A stretch of 64,000 nt of DNA. Source: Ectothiorhodospiraceae bacterium BW-2 (GTDB lineage: Bacteria; Pseudomonadota; Gammaproteobacteria; Thiohalomonadales; Thiohalomonadaceae). The stretch lies in contig CP032507.1 of the NCBI GenBank assembly GCA_008375315.1, forward strand, positions 4,010,141 to 4,074,140, written 5' to 3'. The notes under the pieces were generated by a model. It was not told the origin of the DNA. It was given only the letters and a program-made list of their open reading frames with translations, and did no database searches. Shown piece by piece: positions 28,891-37,900 of this stretch. Each line of letters starts with the position of its first letter. Positions within the stretch are counted from its first letter, which is position 1. A program made the position numbers and the translations under genes.

Positions 28891-30753
28891 CTAATGAAAG
28901 TTATGATAGATGCGTTCGGCTAGTGAGCGACTGATCCCTTTAACTCGAACAAGATCCTCAATGGTCGCTCGCGAGAGCTGCTGCATCCCACCAAACTGCT
29001 GCAGTAACAGCCGTCGCCGTTTCGGGCCTAACCCCTCAATCTGCTCCAGCGAGGAGGTGAGGCGCTTTTTAGCTCGCCGTTTACGGTGCCCCTCTATCGC
29101 AAAGCGGTGCGCCTCATCTCGCACCCGCTGCAACAGATGCAGTGCCGCCGACTCTGCTGGCAGTATAATCGGCACACTCTGCTCGGGCAAGAGGAGCTGC
29201 TCCAATCCCGGTTTACGCCCCTCCCCTTTAGCGATACCGACAACCTGCAATGCATACACTAGCTTAAACTCTTTGATCACCTCAAATACTCGGCCGATCT
29301 GCCCTCTGCCGCCATCGATTAACAGCAGTTGCGGCAGCCTCTCCCAGTCGGCAGCGGCCGGCTGCTCAGTAAAGGGGCGCAGCCGTCGCCGGATCACCTG
29401 CTCCATAGCCGCATAGTCATCCCCCGGCGCAATATGATCGATGTGATAGCGGCGATAGTGCGCCGTTTGCGGCCCATCGCGAGTAAACACCACCCCCGAG
29501 GCAACCGTCGCCTCCCCTGCCGTGTGGCTAATGTCATAACACTCAATGCGCTCAAACGGAGTCGGTATCGGTAGCCGTTGCAGTAGCTGCTCAAACTGCG
29601 CCGCCACGCGATTCTGCTGATTAACGCGCTGCTGCAGCGCCTGCTCGCCGTTGCGCTGCGCTAACTCCAGCCAGTGGCGTAGCTGGCCTCGTTTAGGGGC
29701 AACGATCTCAATTTTTCGTCCCGCCTCACGACTCAATAGCTCATTTAGCTGCTGCTGATCCGCCACCGTTTCGGTCACAAGAATTCGGGCTGGAATGAGG
29801 CCCTCCCCTCCCTGTAGCTGATCTAGATAGTAGCGCTTCACAAAACTGTTGAGCAGCTCGCCGCTATCACTAAACCGCTCCCCCTCCATAATAAAGCGCC
29901 GATTACCGACTAGATGGCCATCCCGAACATAGAGTAGCTCAAGCGCGTACTCGCCAGCTAAGGCGGCCACCGCAATGACATCGAGGTTATCCTGCCCCTG
30001 AATCACATGCTGCTGCTGCTGTATCTGCCTTAACGCGGTGATGCGATCTCTCATCACCGCCGCCGTTTCATACTCCAGTGCGGCTGCCGCCTCTGTCATT
30101 AAGATCACCAAGTGGTCGATCACAGCGCCGCTCTCCCCCTGCAAAAAGAGTCTCGTATGCTCCACATCCACGCCATAGGCTTCAGGCGAGATATAGCCGA
30201 CACAGGGGGCGCTACAGCGCTCAATCTGGTACTGTAAACAGGGTCGGGAGCGATGACGATAGGTGGTCTCGTCACATTGGCGCAGCCGAAATAGCCTCTG
30301 TAGCAGATAGAGACTCTCACGCACCGCACTCACCCCAGGATAGGGGCCAAAATAGTCCGCCCCCTGATCTGTGCGCCGTTTACGCACCGAGCCGAGTCGG
30401 GGAAAGGGATCTTTTGAAAGATAGAGATAGGGGTAACTCTTATCATCACGCAGCAAGATATTATAGTGCGGACGATGCTGCTTAATAAGATTATTTTCTA
30501 ACAGCAGCGCCTCGGCCTCGCTGCGGGTCGTCATCACCTCAATAGAGGCAATTTGAGCAACCAGACGGGCGGTTTTAGCCGAGAGTGAGCTTTGAGCGCC
30601 AAAATAGCTACTTAAACGCCGTTTAAGCTGATTGGCCTTACCGACATAGAGCAGCTCACCGTCGGCACCATACATCTGATAGACGCCCGGCTCATTGCCC
30701 ACTTCGGCCAAAAAGCGGCGGTGATCAAACGAAGTCACTGAACTCACCGCCAA
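28891..30753 (-). CDS. uvrC: Excinuclease ABC subunit C
   Basis: This 620-residue protein makes both incisions in nucleotide-excision repair. Residues ~15-95 are the GIY-YIG nuclease (GVYQMYGADGELLYVGKANQ). A cysteine cluster follows (CLQYQIERCSAPCVGYI), then a UvrB-binding UVR helix (AAALEYETAAVMRDRITAL). The RNase H-like C-terminal nuclease includes ECYDISHTAGE and LLIDGGRGQ, and tandem helix-hairpin-helix motifs end the protein. The likely start is TTG 30753; GTG 30747 and GTG 30738 are alternatives, and none has a strong ribosome-binding site. Confidence 0.96.
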   Translation of the reverse strand: MAVSSVTSFDHRRFLAEVGNEPGVYQMYGADGELLYVGKANQLKRRLSSYFGAQSSLSAKTARLVAQIASIEVMTTRSEAEALLLENNLIKQHRPHYNILLRDDKSYPYLYLSKDPFPRLGSVRKRRTDQGADYFGPYPGVSAVRESLYLLQRLFRLRQCDETTYRHRSRPCLQYQIERCSAPCVGYISPEAYGVDVEHTRLFLQGESGAVIDHLVILMTEAAAALEYETAAVMRDRITALRQIQQQQHVIQGQDNLDVIAVAALAGEYALELLYVRDGHLVGNRRFIMEGERFSDSGELLNSFVKRYYLDQLQGGEGLIPARILVTETVADQQQLNELLSREAGRKIEIVAPKRGQLRHWLELAQRNGEQALQQRVNQQNRVAAQFEQLLQRLPIPTPFERIECYDISHTAGEATVASGVVFTRDGPQTAHYRRYHIDHIAPGDDYAAMEQVIRRRLRPFTEQPAAADWERLPQLLLIDGGRGQIGRVFEVIKEFKLVYALQVVGIAKGEGRKPGLEQLLLPEQSVPIILPAESAALHLLQRVRDEAHRFAIEGHRKRRAKKRLTSSLEQIEGLGPKRRRLLLQQFGGMQQLSRATIEDLVRVKGISRSLAERIYHNFH

Positions 30754-30780
30754 CTAACTGAGGTAACACTCGGAGGAGGA

Positions 30781-31455
30781 TTAGCCCAGCTCCTCAAACA
30801 GCCCCTGCGGCTCTTTGCCATCAGCATAGAAGCCGAACTGTTTCGCCAGTTGCAGTAGCTGACGCCGCCCCTTCACCCCTAATTTACCCAAAATTCGGTA
30901 ACGGTAGGTACTGATCGTTTTAGGGCTAATATCGAGAGTTTCAGCAATAACCGCATTCTTCTCACCCCGAATCATCAGATCCAATACCTCTTTCTCTCGA
31001 CTTGAGATCTGATCAAAAGGAGAGCCCTCATACTCACGCAACATCCGCAACGCCAAAAGACGAGAGACCCCATCACTAATATAGCGCTCACCCCTATGCA
31101 GAGTCCGTATGGCGCTCTCCAACTCGCCCATATCACACCCTTTGTGGACATACCCAGCTGCCCCCACCTTGAACACATGCATCGGCCCGTCGTAACTCAC
31201 CGAGGTGATCAGCAACAGCGGAATATCTGCATAGGTATTATGGAGCTTGTGAGCCGCATCAAGCCCATCCGCGGCCGGCGAACTTAAATCCAACACGATG
31301 ACACTGAGCTTCGACTTTCTCTTACCCATCATTTCGAGCGCCTCTTTGCTATCAGCCGCATCGGCAACCATCTTCATGTCTCCCATGGACTCAAAGAGCT
31401 CTCCAGCGGCTCGACGAACCATCTCGTGCTCATCAATAAATAGAATATTAATCAT
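30781..31455 (-). CDS. GacA/UvrY-like response regulator
   Basis: This 224-residue protein has a REC domain (acidic D8/E9, phospho-acceptor D56 in VIVLDLSSP, K105 in GYVHKG). A LuxR-type helix-turn-helix lies at ~155-205 (ISSREKEVLDLMIRGEKNAVIAE, then LDISPKTISTYRYRILGKLG). Position directly upstream of uvrC matches uvrY/gacA of E. coli and Pseudomonas, which drive Csr/Rsm small-RNA transcription. The receiver has replaced the usual MDxxMPG after the Asp with LDLSSPAADG, so signalling details could differ. No cognate histidine kinase is in the window. Confidence 0.85.
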   Translation of the reverse strand: MINILFIDEHEMVRRAAGELFESMGDMKMVADAADSKEALEMMGKRKSKLSVIVLDLSSPAADGLDAAHKLHNTYADIPLLLITSVSYDGPMHVFKVGAAGYVHKGCDMGELESAIRTLHRGERYISDGVSRLLALRMLREYEGSPFDQISSREKEVLDLMIRGEKNAVIAETLDISPKTISTYRYRILGKLGVKGRRQLLQLAKQFGFYADGKEPQGLFEELG

Positions 31456-31483
31456 ATTGTCTCATTTCTCTCCGTCAATTGAG

Positions 31484-32965
31484 TTAGTCAGAGTTCGGCT
31501 CCTGTGAGCGGCTCTCTGATGGCATAGCTGAATGTACGCCAGAAGGGTTGGCGTAGCGGTCGTTTAACATCTGCACATAGCGATCTGTGTCGCTTATGAT
31601 AGTGTCAAGTCTGCGCTTGACTCCTCTTCCCCAACCGCAAGGAATCTTTTGAAACACTGAGCGCCAGCTAGCACTACTGCGCATAAATACCCCCCGTAGC
31701 TGCTCCTTGTCATTATCGTTGTTGGCCTGCTGTGCTAGCCACTTCAATACCGGCTTACGCGCCCAGTTGCGCACCACATAGTGAAGATAGAGGATAATAA
31801 AGGCAAGTAACGCAACGCTCACCCCGCCCCACAGCGGTTGACTACTGAGCGAACTCACCCATGGAGCCAGAGCCATCTCCCCCTGTTGGGTATCGACTGT
31901 AGTATAGAATCCTAGCCCCAGCAGTAGTGCTAACAACAGACCATCGCCGATGAGGGTCAACTTACGCCAGCGCTGCAGCGCCTCTGACATCAACGGCAAT
32001 AGCCGCTGCTCAAAATTGCGTGCTAACTTCTCTAAAGCCCCCACGATACGGTAGGCTCGCTCGATCTCGACCTGCTTAATGCGGGAGTGAATGTCGGCCA
32101 AATCGTGATCTCGCTTAGAGGAGAAGCGCTGCCGTAGCGCCTCATCCTCTATCGGCATCGCCGCCTTCTCATTATAGATAGTATAGAAACGCCCCGCAGT
32201 CAGCCCCTTCTGCGCCAGCGCCCGTTGCCAAGCGCCAAAGACCTCTTCAGGGTTATCCTCCCGCGCTGCGGTATCGATTTGGTTCAAAATAAAGAGAAAT
32301 TTACTCGAATCGGCTCGATGTATCGTCCCCGAGACGAGATGGTTCAAAGTATCCTGCATCGCCCCTGGTTCAGGGTGGCGTGCATCGAAAAAGACCAAGA
32401 CTAGATCGGATAGATCGATAATGTGCTCGGTCAGTTTCAGCGTCGCGGTACGCTGATCATCAGCATCGAATCCTGGCGAGTCGATTAGAATCTTGCCTCG
32501 TAATACCTCGCTCGGGCAGGTTTTTAGCTGAATATAGGAGTCTATCCGCTTCCCTTCGCCATCAGAGACCTTCTCTATCTCCTCACTAATTTGGTAGAAG
32601 GGGAAGCGCGGATCGGCATCGAGAGCCAGTCCGGGGAGCGTATGCACCTGCTGCTCTTTACTGTGGCACATGACGGTAAACTTGTCATCCACGGCTTGGT
32701 TACCCGACACCTGTAACTTCATACCGATATAGTCATTGATAAAGGTTGACTTACCAGCTGAGAATGTCCCTAGCACTGACACCAGCGGCCACCAAGGAAT
32801 GAGAGTTGCAAACGACTGATCACGGCGCAACATCCCCATGCGGTAGGCGATTTTATCTAACTCACGAAAACTGTTGACCGCCTCAATCAAAATCGGGTTC
32901 TCATCCTCTAAATGGCGCTCTAATAGTTGTAAGCGCTGTATAATTATCGGTTCAGCTCCAAACAT
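31484..32965 (-). CDS. Dynamin-like GTPase with two membrane segments
   Basis: This 493-residue protein has a complete GTPase core. G1 is GTFSAGKS (66-73), G3 is DSPGFD (162-167, as DxxG), and G4 is NQID (228-231). An N-terminal helical stretch (1-50) precedes it, as in dynamin and EHD-type proteins. Two hydrophobic segments (~338-358 and ~378-398) would anchor it in the inner membrane, and a basic C-terminal region with MLNDRYANPSGVHS follows. GAGGGA precedes ATG 32965 by about 8 nt. Bacterial dynamin-like proteins remodel or protect membranes; the role here is unknown. It follows a membrane coiled-coil gene and a ParA-like gene on the same strand, suggesting a joint function. Confidence 0.82.
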   Translation of the reverse strand: MFGAEPIIIQRLQLLERHLEDENPILIEAVNSFRELDKIAYRMGMLRRDQSFATLIPWWPLVSVLGTFSAGKSTFINDYIGMKLQVSGNQAVDDKFTVMCHSKEQQVHTLPGLALDADPRFPFYQISEEIEKVSDGEGKRIDSYIQLKTCPSEVLRGKILIDSPGFDADDQRTATLKLTEHIIDLSDLVLVFFDARHPEPGAMQDTLNHLVSGTIHRADSSKFLFILNQIDTAAREDNPEEVFGAWQRALAQKGLTAGRFYTIYNEKAAMPIEDEALRQRFSSKRDHDLADIHSRIKQVEIERAYRIVGALEKLARNFEQRLLPLMSEALQRWRKLTLIGDGLLLALLLGLGFYTTVDTQQGEMALAPWVSSLSSQPLWGGVSVALLAFIILYLHYVVRNWARKPVLKWLAQQANNDNDKEQLRGVFMRSSASWRSVFQKIPCGWGRGVKRRLDTIISDTDRYVQMLNDRYANPSGVHSAMPSESRSQEPNSD

Positions 32966-33046
32966 AACAAATCCCTCACATTAATTTGACTCTCCAACCG
33001 GCTCCACACTCAGAGCGGCTCCTCCTCTACGCTGTCAACGCCCTTT

Positions 33047-33628
33047 TCACCAAGGAAAAAAGCTCGACATCTGGCTAATCGGGCGACCAATATTATGGTT
33101 CATCGCCCCCATTTCGTGCCGAATGCTATTGGTACTGGCAACCATCCCGAGTGTATTGCTATTTAACTGCTCCATGGTCATTCGCATCGGCCCTAAATTC
33201 CGCATCTCGTCGGTAATCGTATCCATTCCTACCGAAATGTCACCAAGATTAGAGCTCATATAGCTCATTTCTGTCGCGATATTGTCCATGCTAGAGGTCA
33301 TAATTGACATATCCATAGTAATCGAGTCCATATTATCGACCAAACTAGTCTCAATCGTTTTAGTTAACGAATTGACATTCCTCGCTAATGAGGCAACATC
33401 ATGGGTTAGACTAAAGATGAGATAGAAACCGTAGCCTGCCAAGATAATAAAGGCAAATAGCGAAGGATAGACCATCAACTCCCAACGACGAGCGCTACTC
33501 TCGAATACCGTTGCGAGGCGTTCGATATGTTCATCGGTCGGATTCACCCGCCGCCGAGATAAACGAGGCTCCGCTCTCTCGCTAACCACCTCATCAGCCA
33601 CCTGCTGCCGCTTATCACTACTACTCAT
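33047..33628 (-). CDS. Single-pass membrane coiled-coil protein, Met-rich
   Basis: About 193 residues from ATG 33628; an in-frame GTG at 33637 would add three. A charged cytosolic N-terminus (~1-55) is followed by one membrane segment (LMVYPSLFAFIILAGYGFYLIF). A ~120-residue region then shows 7-residue spacing of hydrophobic residues with repeated M/S/N/D units (NMDSITMDMSIMTSSMDNIATEM in two parts, then SYMSSNLGDISVGMDTI). That indicates a long parallel coiled coil, probably periplasmic, resembling the stalk region of chemoreceptor-like or tether proteins. No known domain was recognised. It sits between parA-like and dynamin-like genes. Confidence 0.7.
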   Translation of the reverse strand: MSSSDKRQQVADEVVSERAEPRLSRRRVNPTDEHIERLATVFESSARRWELMVYPSLFAFIILAGYGFYLIFSLTHDVASLARNVNSLTKTIETSLVDNMDSITMDMSIMTSSMDNIATEMSYMSSNLGDISVGMDTITDEMRNLGPMRMTMEQLNSNTLGMVASTNSIRHEMGAMNHNIGRPISQMSSFFPW

Positions 33629-33665
33629 GCCACTCACCTGCCCCTTTTAAAAAAATTTACGACAA

Positions 33666-33687
33666 TTCAATCTCCCCCCCGATTGAA
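33666..33687. promoter_or_regulatory. Intercistronic hairpin between the parA-like and coiled-coil genes
   Basis: TTCAATC (33666-33672) and GATTGAA (33681-33687) form a perfect 7-bp stem around an 8-nt loop that is almost all C on the + strand. No T-run follows immediately on the minus strand, so termination is doubtful; processing or mRNA stabilisation is possible. Confidence 0.3.
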
Positions 33688-33700
33688 AAATACCCCTAAA

Positions 33701-34342
33701 CTAGAGTTGTGGATAGAGGTGCCCCACTAACACCATAAACTCTTTAGCCGCTTTAGAGCCCGGCTGGAGCTCATAGACCGCGAGCCCCTCACTAAACGAG
33801 CGCCGATAGGCGGTTCGCTGAAATAGACGGCACGGCAGCACTCTCCCCCCCGGCAACATTTTTAGCGCCTCCTCGGCCTCATCCGACTCCCGAACATTGT
33901 GATGGGTATCGGCGCGATTCACAAACAGCAGCATCTCCGGCTTCTTACTCTGCTCAGCAACAACTTTATTGATAATGACCAAAAAGCGTTGCGTTGACCA
34001 GACATCGGCCTGACTCGGAGCGACCGGAATAACCACCCTATCGGCCACACTAAGCGCCGCTCTCATCGCCTCCATATCGGCGGTACCGACATCGACCACC
34101 ACCTCACCCTCATCAGCTGCCTGCGTTAGCACGGCAGCAACCTCTTCGGGTACCGGTTCAACCTCTAGCTCCGGTTCAAAGCCCTCATCACTACGAACCT
34201 CTAGCACATCGCTCAAGGTCTTTTGTGGATCGAGATCAAAGAGCGACACCTCGCTCTGGTGCCGCGATAGCCACACCGCTAGATTAAAGGCGACGGTACT
34301 TTTACCCGATCCCCCCTTTAGATTGCCGACAACAGTTATCAT
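33701..34342 (-). CDS. ParA/MinD-family ATPase
   Basis: This 213-residue protein has a deviant Walker A motif, GNLKGGSGKST (6-16), DLDPQKTL after the second strand, and Walker B-like VVVDVGTAD (~85). This is the short ParA class lacking an N-terminal DNA-binding domain (type Ib-like). Such ATPases position plasmids, carboxysomes, chemoreceptor clusters or polar complexes. No ParB, centromere-like repeats or plasmid genes are nearby, so cargo positioning is more likely than chromosome partition. It lies 24 nt after the secreted-protein gene and 72 nt before the coiled-coil gene. Confidence 0.85.
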   Translation of the reverse strand: MITVVGNLKGGSGKSTVAFNLAVWLSRHQSEVSLFDLDPQKTLSDVLEVRSDEGFEPELEVEPVPEEVAAVLTQAADEGEVVVDVGTADMEAMRAALSVADRVVIPVAPSQADVWSTQRFLVIINKVVAEQSKKPEMLLFVNRADTHHNVRESDEAEEALKMLPGGRVLPCRLFQRTAYRRSFSEGLAVYELQPGSKAAKEFMVLVGHLYPQL

Positions 34343-34366
34343 CTTGCTACTCTACCTACCTTCTGG

Positions 34367-34861
34367 TTAATACTCTTCTCGGTACCCGCGATAGCCACTC
34401 TGCCGCCGCCGATAACGATCATCGTCATCGGGATAGGCGTAGAGATACAAGCTATCGAAACGATGACGGCGGTCATAGCGCCTCTCCTTCAGAGAGGTCG
34501 GCGGCTCATGGCTAAACAGATAGCGCTCACTCTGTTTCAGATAGTCACGACGATAGCCCGCATTGAACTCTGTCGCCCCACTCTCCGGCCAGCGGTACTC
34601 GCTAGCAGTCGGAGAGTTATCGTCCCCCCACTGCTCACTCAACCGCTGCCATGTCTGTTGGCGTTGGCGTTGGCGACTCTGTTGCCCCTCATCCCCCTCT
34701 AGCCACGGATTGTAGCGGCCTCGGTAGCCGGTTAGCGAGCGTTCGGTCGGTTCTGCTAGCTCAACTCGTCCCCAAGGACGCTCGGTCAGCTCCGAGGCGA
34801 TCCCCAAAGCACCCCCCGAGAGCGCCCAAAGCAGTAACAGCGCTGCGGCTAACCGCACCAT
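34367..34861 (-). CDS. Secreted Tyr/Arg/Asp-rich protein of unknown function
   Basis: ATG 34861 is preceded by AGGAGGT at 10 nt, the best ribosome-binding site for this frame, and gives a signal peptide (MVRLAAALLLLWALSGGALGIAS). The longer frame from 34909 lacks such a site. The mature ~140 residues are low in hydrophobics and rich in Y, R, D, Q and W (for example YRGRYNPWLEGDEG, YRRDYLKQSERYLF and a C-terminal YRRRQSGYRGYREEY). That suggests a disordered or adhesive exported protein. No family was recognised. It lies between the RND pump and the parA-like gene on the same strand. Confidence 0.65.
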   Translation of the reverse strand: MVRLAAALLLLWALSGGALGIASELTERPWGRVELAEPTERSLTGYRGRYNPWLEGDEGQQSRQRQRQQTWQRLSEQWGDDNSPTASEYRWPESGATEFNAGYRRDYLKQSERYLFSHEPPTSLKERRYDRRHRFDSLYLYAYPDDDDRYRRRQSGYRGYREEY

Positions 34862-34942
34862 GTCGATATCGACCTCCTGCTCCCCCAGACTATAGCGGCT
34901 TATCGCCATTAGCGCACCGGTGGAGAGTCACGACGAGTCGCA

Positions 34943-37900
34943 CTACAACTCGGTATCATCGACATCCGACTTCAGCCGAATACCGCGCCGACCCTCGCTG
35001 CCGCTACCGCCTCTTTTAGGCGAGACTCGCCTCTTCTTAGGGGCGACCGTGGTGACGGTAATCGAACCGGCCCCCTCCTTTTTGGCCACCGGGCGCTTGA
35101 CAGAGGTAGGCTCAATAACCGCGCGGCTCTCCCCCTGAGGCTCTTTAGGCGAAGGCGTAGGAGCCTCTCCCTCCCTCGTCTCTGAGGCCGAGGGGGCGGC
35201 AGGGGGAGGAGGGGGCGGGGGGGGAGTCTTTCCAGAGCCATTGCCCCCCTTTTTGCGCGAGCTAAATAGACCGAAGATGGCAAATAGCAGATCGACAAAG
35301 AGCCGCCACAACTTCAGCAGCAGCGCCGAGAGCACCATGAGCACCATCTTAAACAGTCCGGTAACGATATCGATAATACCGATCCCGCCTCCCTTATCGT
35401 CGTCATCGGCAGAGCTACTCTTGATAGAGCAGACCGACTCACCCGGCTCACAAAAGACCGCCTTAGCGCTAATACAGCCTAGAGGAATGACAATCAGCGT
35501 CAGCAGGGTCGAGACTAGCACGCCGAATAGTAGCGATATCGCCATCCCCTGAAAGATGTAGTCAGAGAGGATAACGCTCGAACCGGCAACTAGCGCTAAG
35601 GCGGTGATAATAATCGGCCGAGTTCGAGTCTGACAGGCCAAAATAACCGCATCTTGAACGCTACTACCATTGCGTACCTCATGAATCGAAAAATCGACTA
35701 ATAAAATCGAGTTACGCACAATAATCCCCGCTAGGGCAATAAAGCCTATCATTGAGGTCGCGGTAAACTCTGCCCCCATCAACCAGTGCCCCGGAATAAT
35801 CCCAATCAGCGTCAGCGGGATCGGCGCCATAATAATTGCCGGAATGGTGAAATTACCAAACTCCCACACCACCAGAATGTAGATGAGAATCAGCGCCACC
35901 CCAAAGGCAGCTCCCATATCACGGAAGGTCTCGTAGGTCACCGTCCACTCACCGGCCCACTCAAAGCCTGAATGGCCATTATCGGGCGGCGGGCCGATGT
36001 AGTAGCTTTTAAGTTCGACGCCATCGGGTGTTATATACCCCTCGTTCGCTAACGCCTCTTCGACATCAAGCATGGCATAGATAGGGGCTGCTAGTCGCCC
36101 TACCGCCTCCCCGACCACATACTCAACCGGGCGCAGATCTTTATGGTAGATGGTCGCATCCTGCTCCATTTTGATAAACCTACCTAACTCAGCTAGCGGT
36201 ACGATGCCCCCATTCGTAGAGGGAATAGGCAGATCGGAGAGTCGCGCGACCTGAGCCCGAACCGAGAGGGGAACTTGAAGAACGATACGGATCGGATCGA
36301 GGGTATTGCCCTGTTTAATATCGCCTAGCAAAAAGCCCCCCATCGCCATACTGAGATTGCGATTGATAGTATCGACCGAAATTCCCTGCCGGACAGCCTT
36401 TTCGGTATCGACCTCAAAGTGCCAAATGTCGTACGGCTCGGTCATATAGTTATCGACATCGGCTATCCCCTCAAGCCCATCAAAAATATCGGTGAGTTTA
36501 GCCGCAACAGCCCGACGGGTCGCCTCATCCGGGCCATACACCTCGGCCACTACCGCCTGCATCACCGGTGGGCCGGGGGGCATCTCCACCACAGTCACTC
36601 GGCCACCTATCTCTTTTGCCATCGGGGTAATAATCCCTCGCACCTCAAGGGCGATATCGTGGCTAGTGCGCTCTCGGTCACCCTTATCGGTTAGCTGTAC
36701 ATGAATCTCCCCCTGCCACGGATAGTGGCGCAGATAGTAGTGGCGCACCATGCCGTTAAAATCAAACGGCTGCGCGGTGCCGACATAGGACTGCAAGGCA
36801 ACGATCTCAGGCGTAGTACGAAGCTGCTCAACCATATTAGCGATCAAATTGGCAGTCACCGGCAGCGCCGTCCCCTCCGGCATATCGATCACGATACTAA
36901 ACTCCGGCTTATTATCGAGTGGCAACATCTTGACCGTCACCGCCGTGGTATAGAACATGGCACACACGGCAAAAAAGAGCACAATAATGGTTATTAGAGT
37001 CAGATAACCGATAAATTTATTCTCAATAATCGGTGTAAGAACGCGATGGAATAGAACACCGAGCCGTTCATTTGCTTTATGCTCCTTCTCCTCCATTCGT
37101 TGCAGTTGACTCATGGAGGGCTTAATTCGCATCGCAAACCAAGGGGTAAAGACAAAGGCGGCGAGCACCGACACCAGCATCGCGACCGAACCGAGCGCCG
37201 GAATCGGCTCCATATAAGGCCCCATCATACCGCTCACAAACCCCATAGGTAACAGTGCGGCAATCACGGTAAAGGTGGCTAAAATCGTCGGGTTACCAAC
37301 TTCGCGCACCGCATCGATGGCCGTATCGGTATCCATCTCTCCCTTCTCTAGCCAGCGACGGTAGATATTCTCCACCACCACAATCGCATCATCGACCAAA
37401 ATACCGATGGAGAAGATCAGGGCAAACAGACTCACCCTATCGATGGTGTAGCCCATAATCCAAGCGGCAAAAACGGTCATTAACAGCACCACCGGAATAA
37501 CTAGCAGCACCACCATTGCAGGCCGAAAACCGAGAAACCACCAAATCAGTACCGCAACGGCACCGGTAGCGATAAAGAGCTTAAAGATAAGCTCGTTAAC
37601 TTTTTGGTTAGCCGTAAAACCATAGTTACGGGTAATATCGATCTCGATATTGTCGGGAATTAAGCGCCCCTTCAGCGCCTCTAACTTACCGATCACCGCA
37701 TTGGCGACAGTGACGCCATTAGAGCCCTCTTTTTTAGCGATAGCCACCGTCACCGCCGGTGCGCCATCGGCGACCCGACTCTCATCGGGGTAGGCCGGAC
37801 CGGTATAGAACTGCACAATTTCACTGGTCTCTTCCAGCACTTTTTCGACATTAGCCACATCGCGGATATAGATTGGCACCCCATTTTGGGTGGTTAGTAC

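Noticed and set aside
30078..30485. A 135-codon + strand frame inside uvrC
   Set aside because: It is antisense to conserved UvrC sequence and has no family features. The same reasoning removes the other long antisense frames, for example 21661-21999 and 36419-36997.
33701..34342. A plasmid or chromosome partition locus based on the ParA-like gene
   Set aside because: No parB, no iterated centromere-like repeats and no replication genes are nearby.
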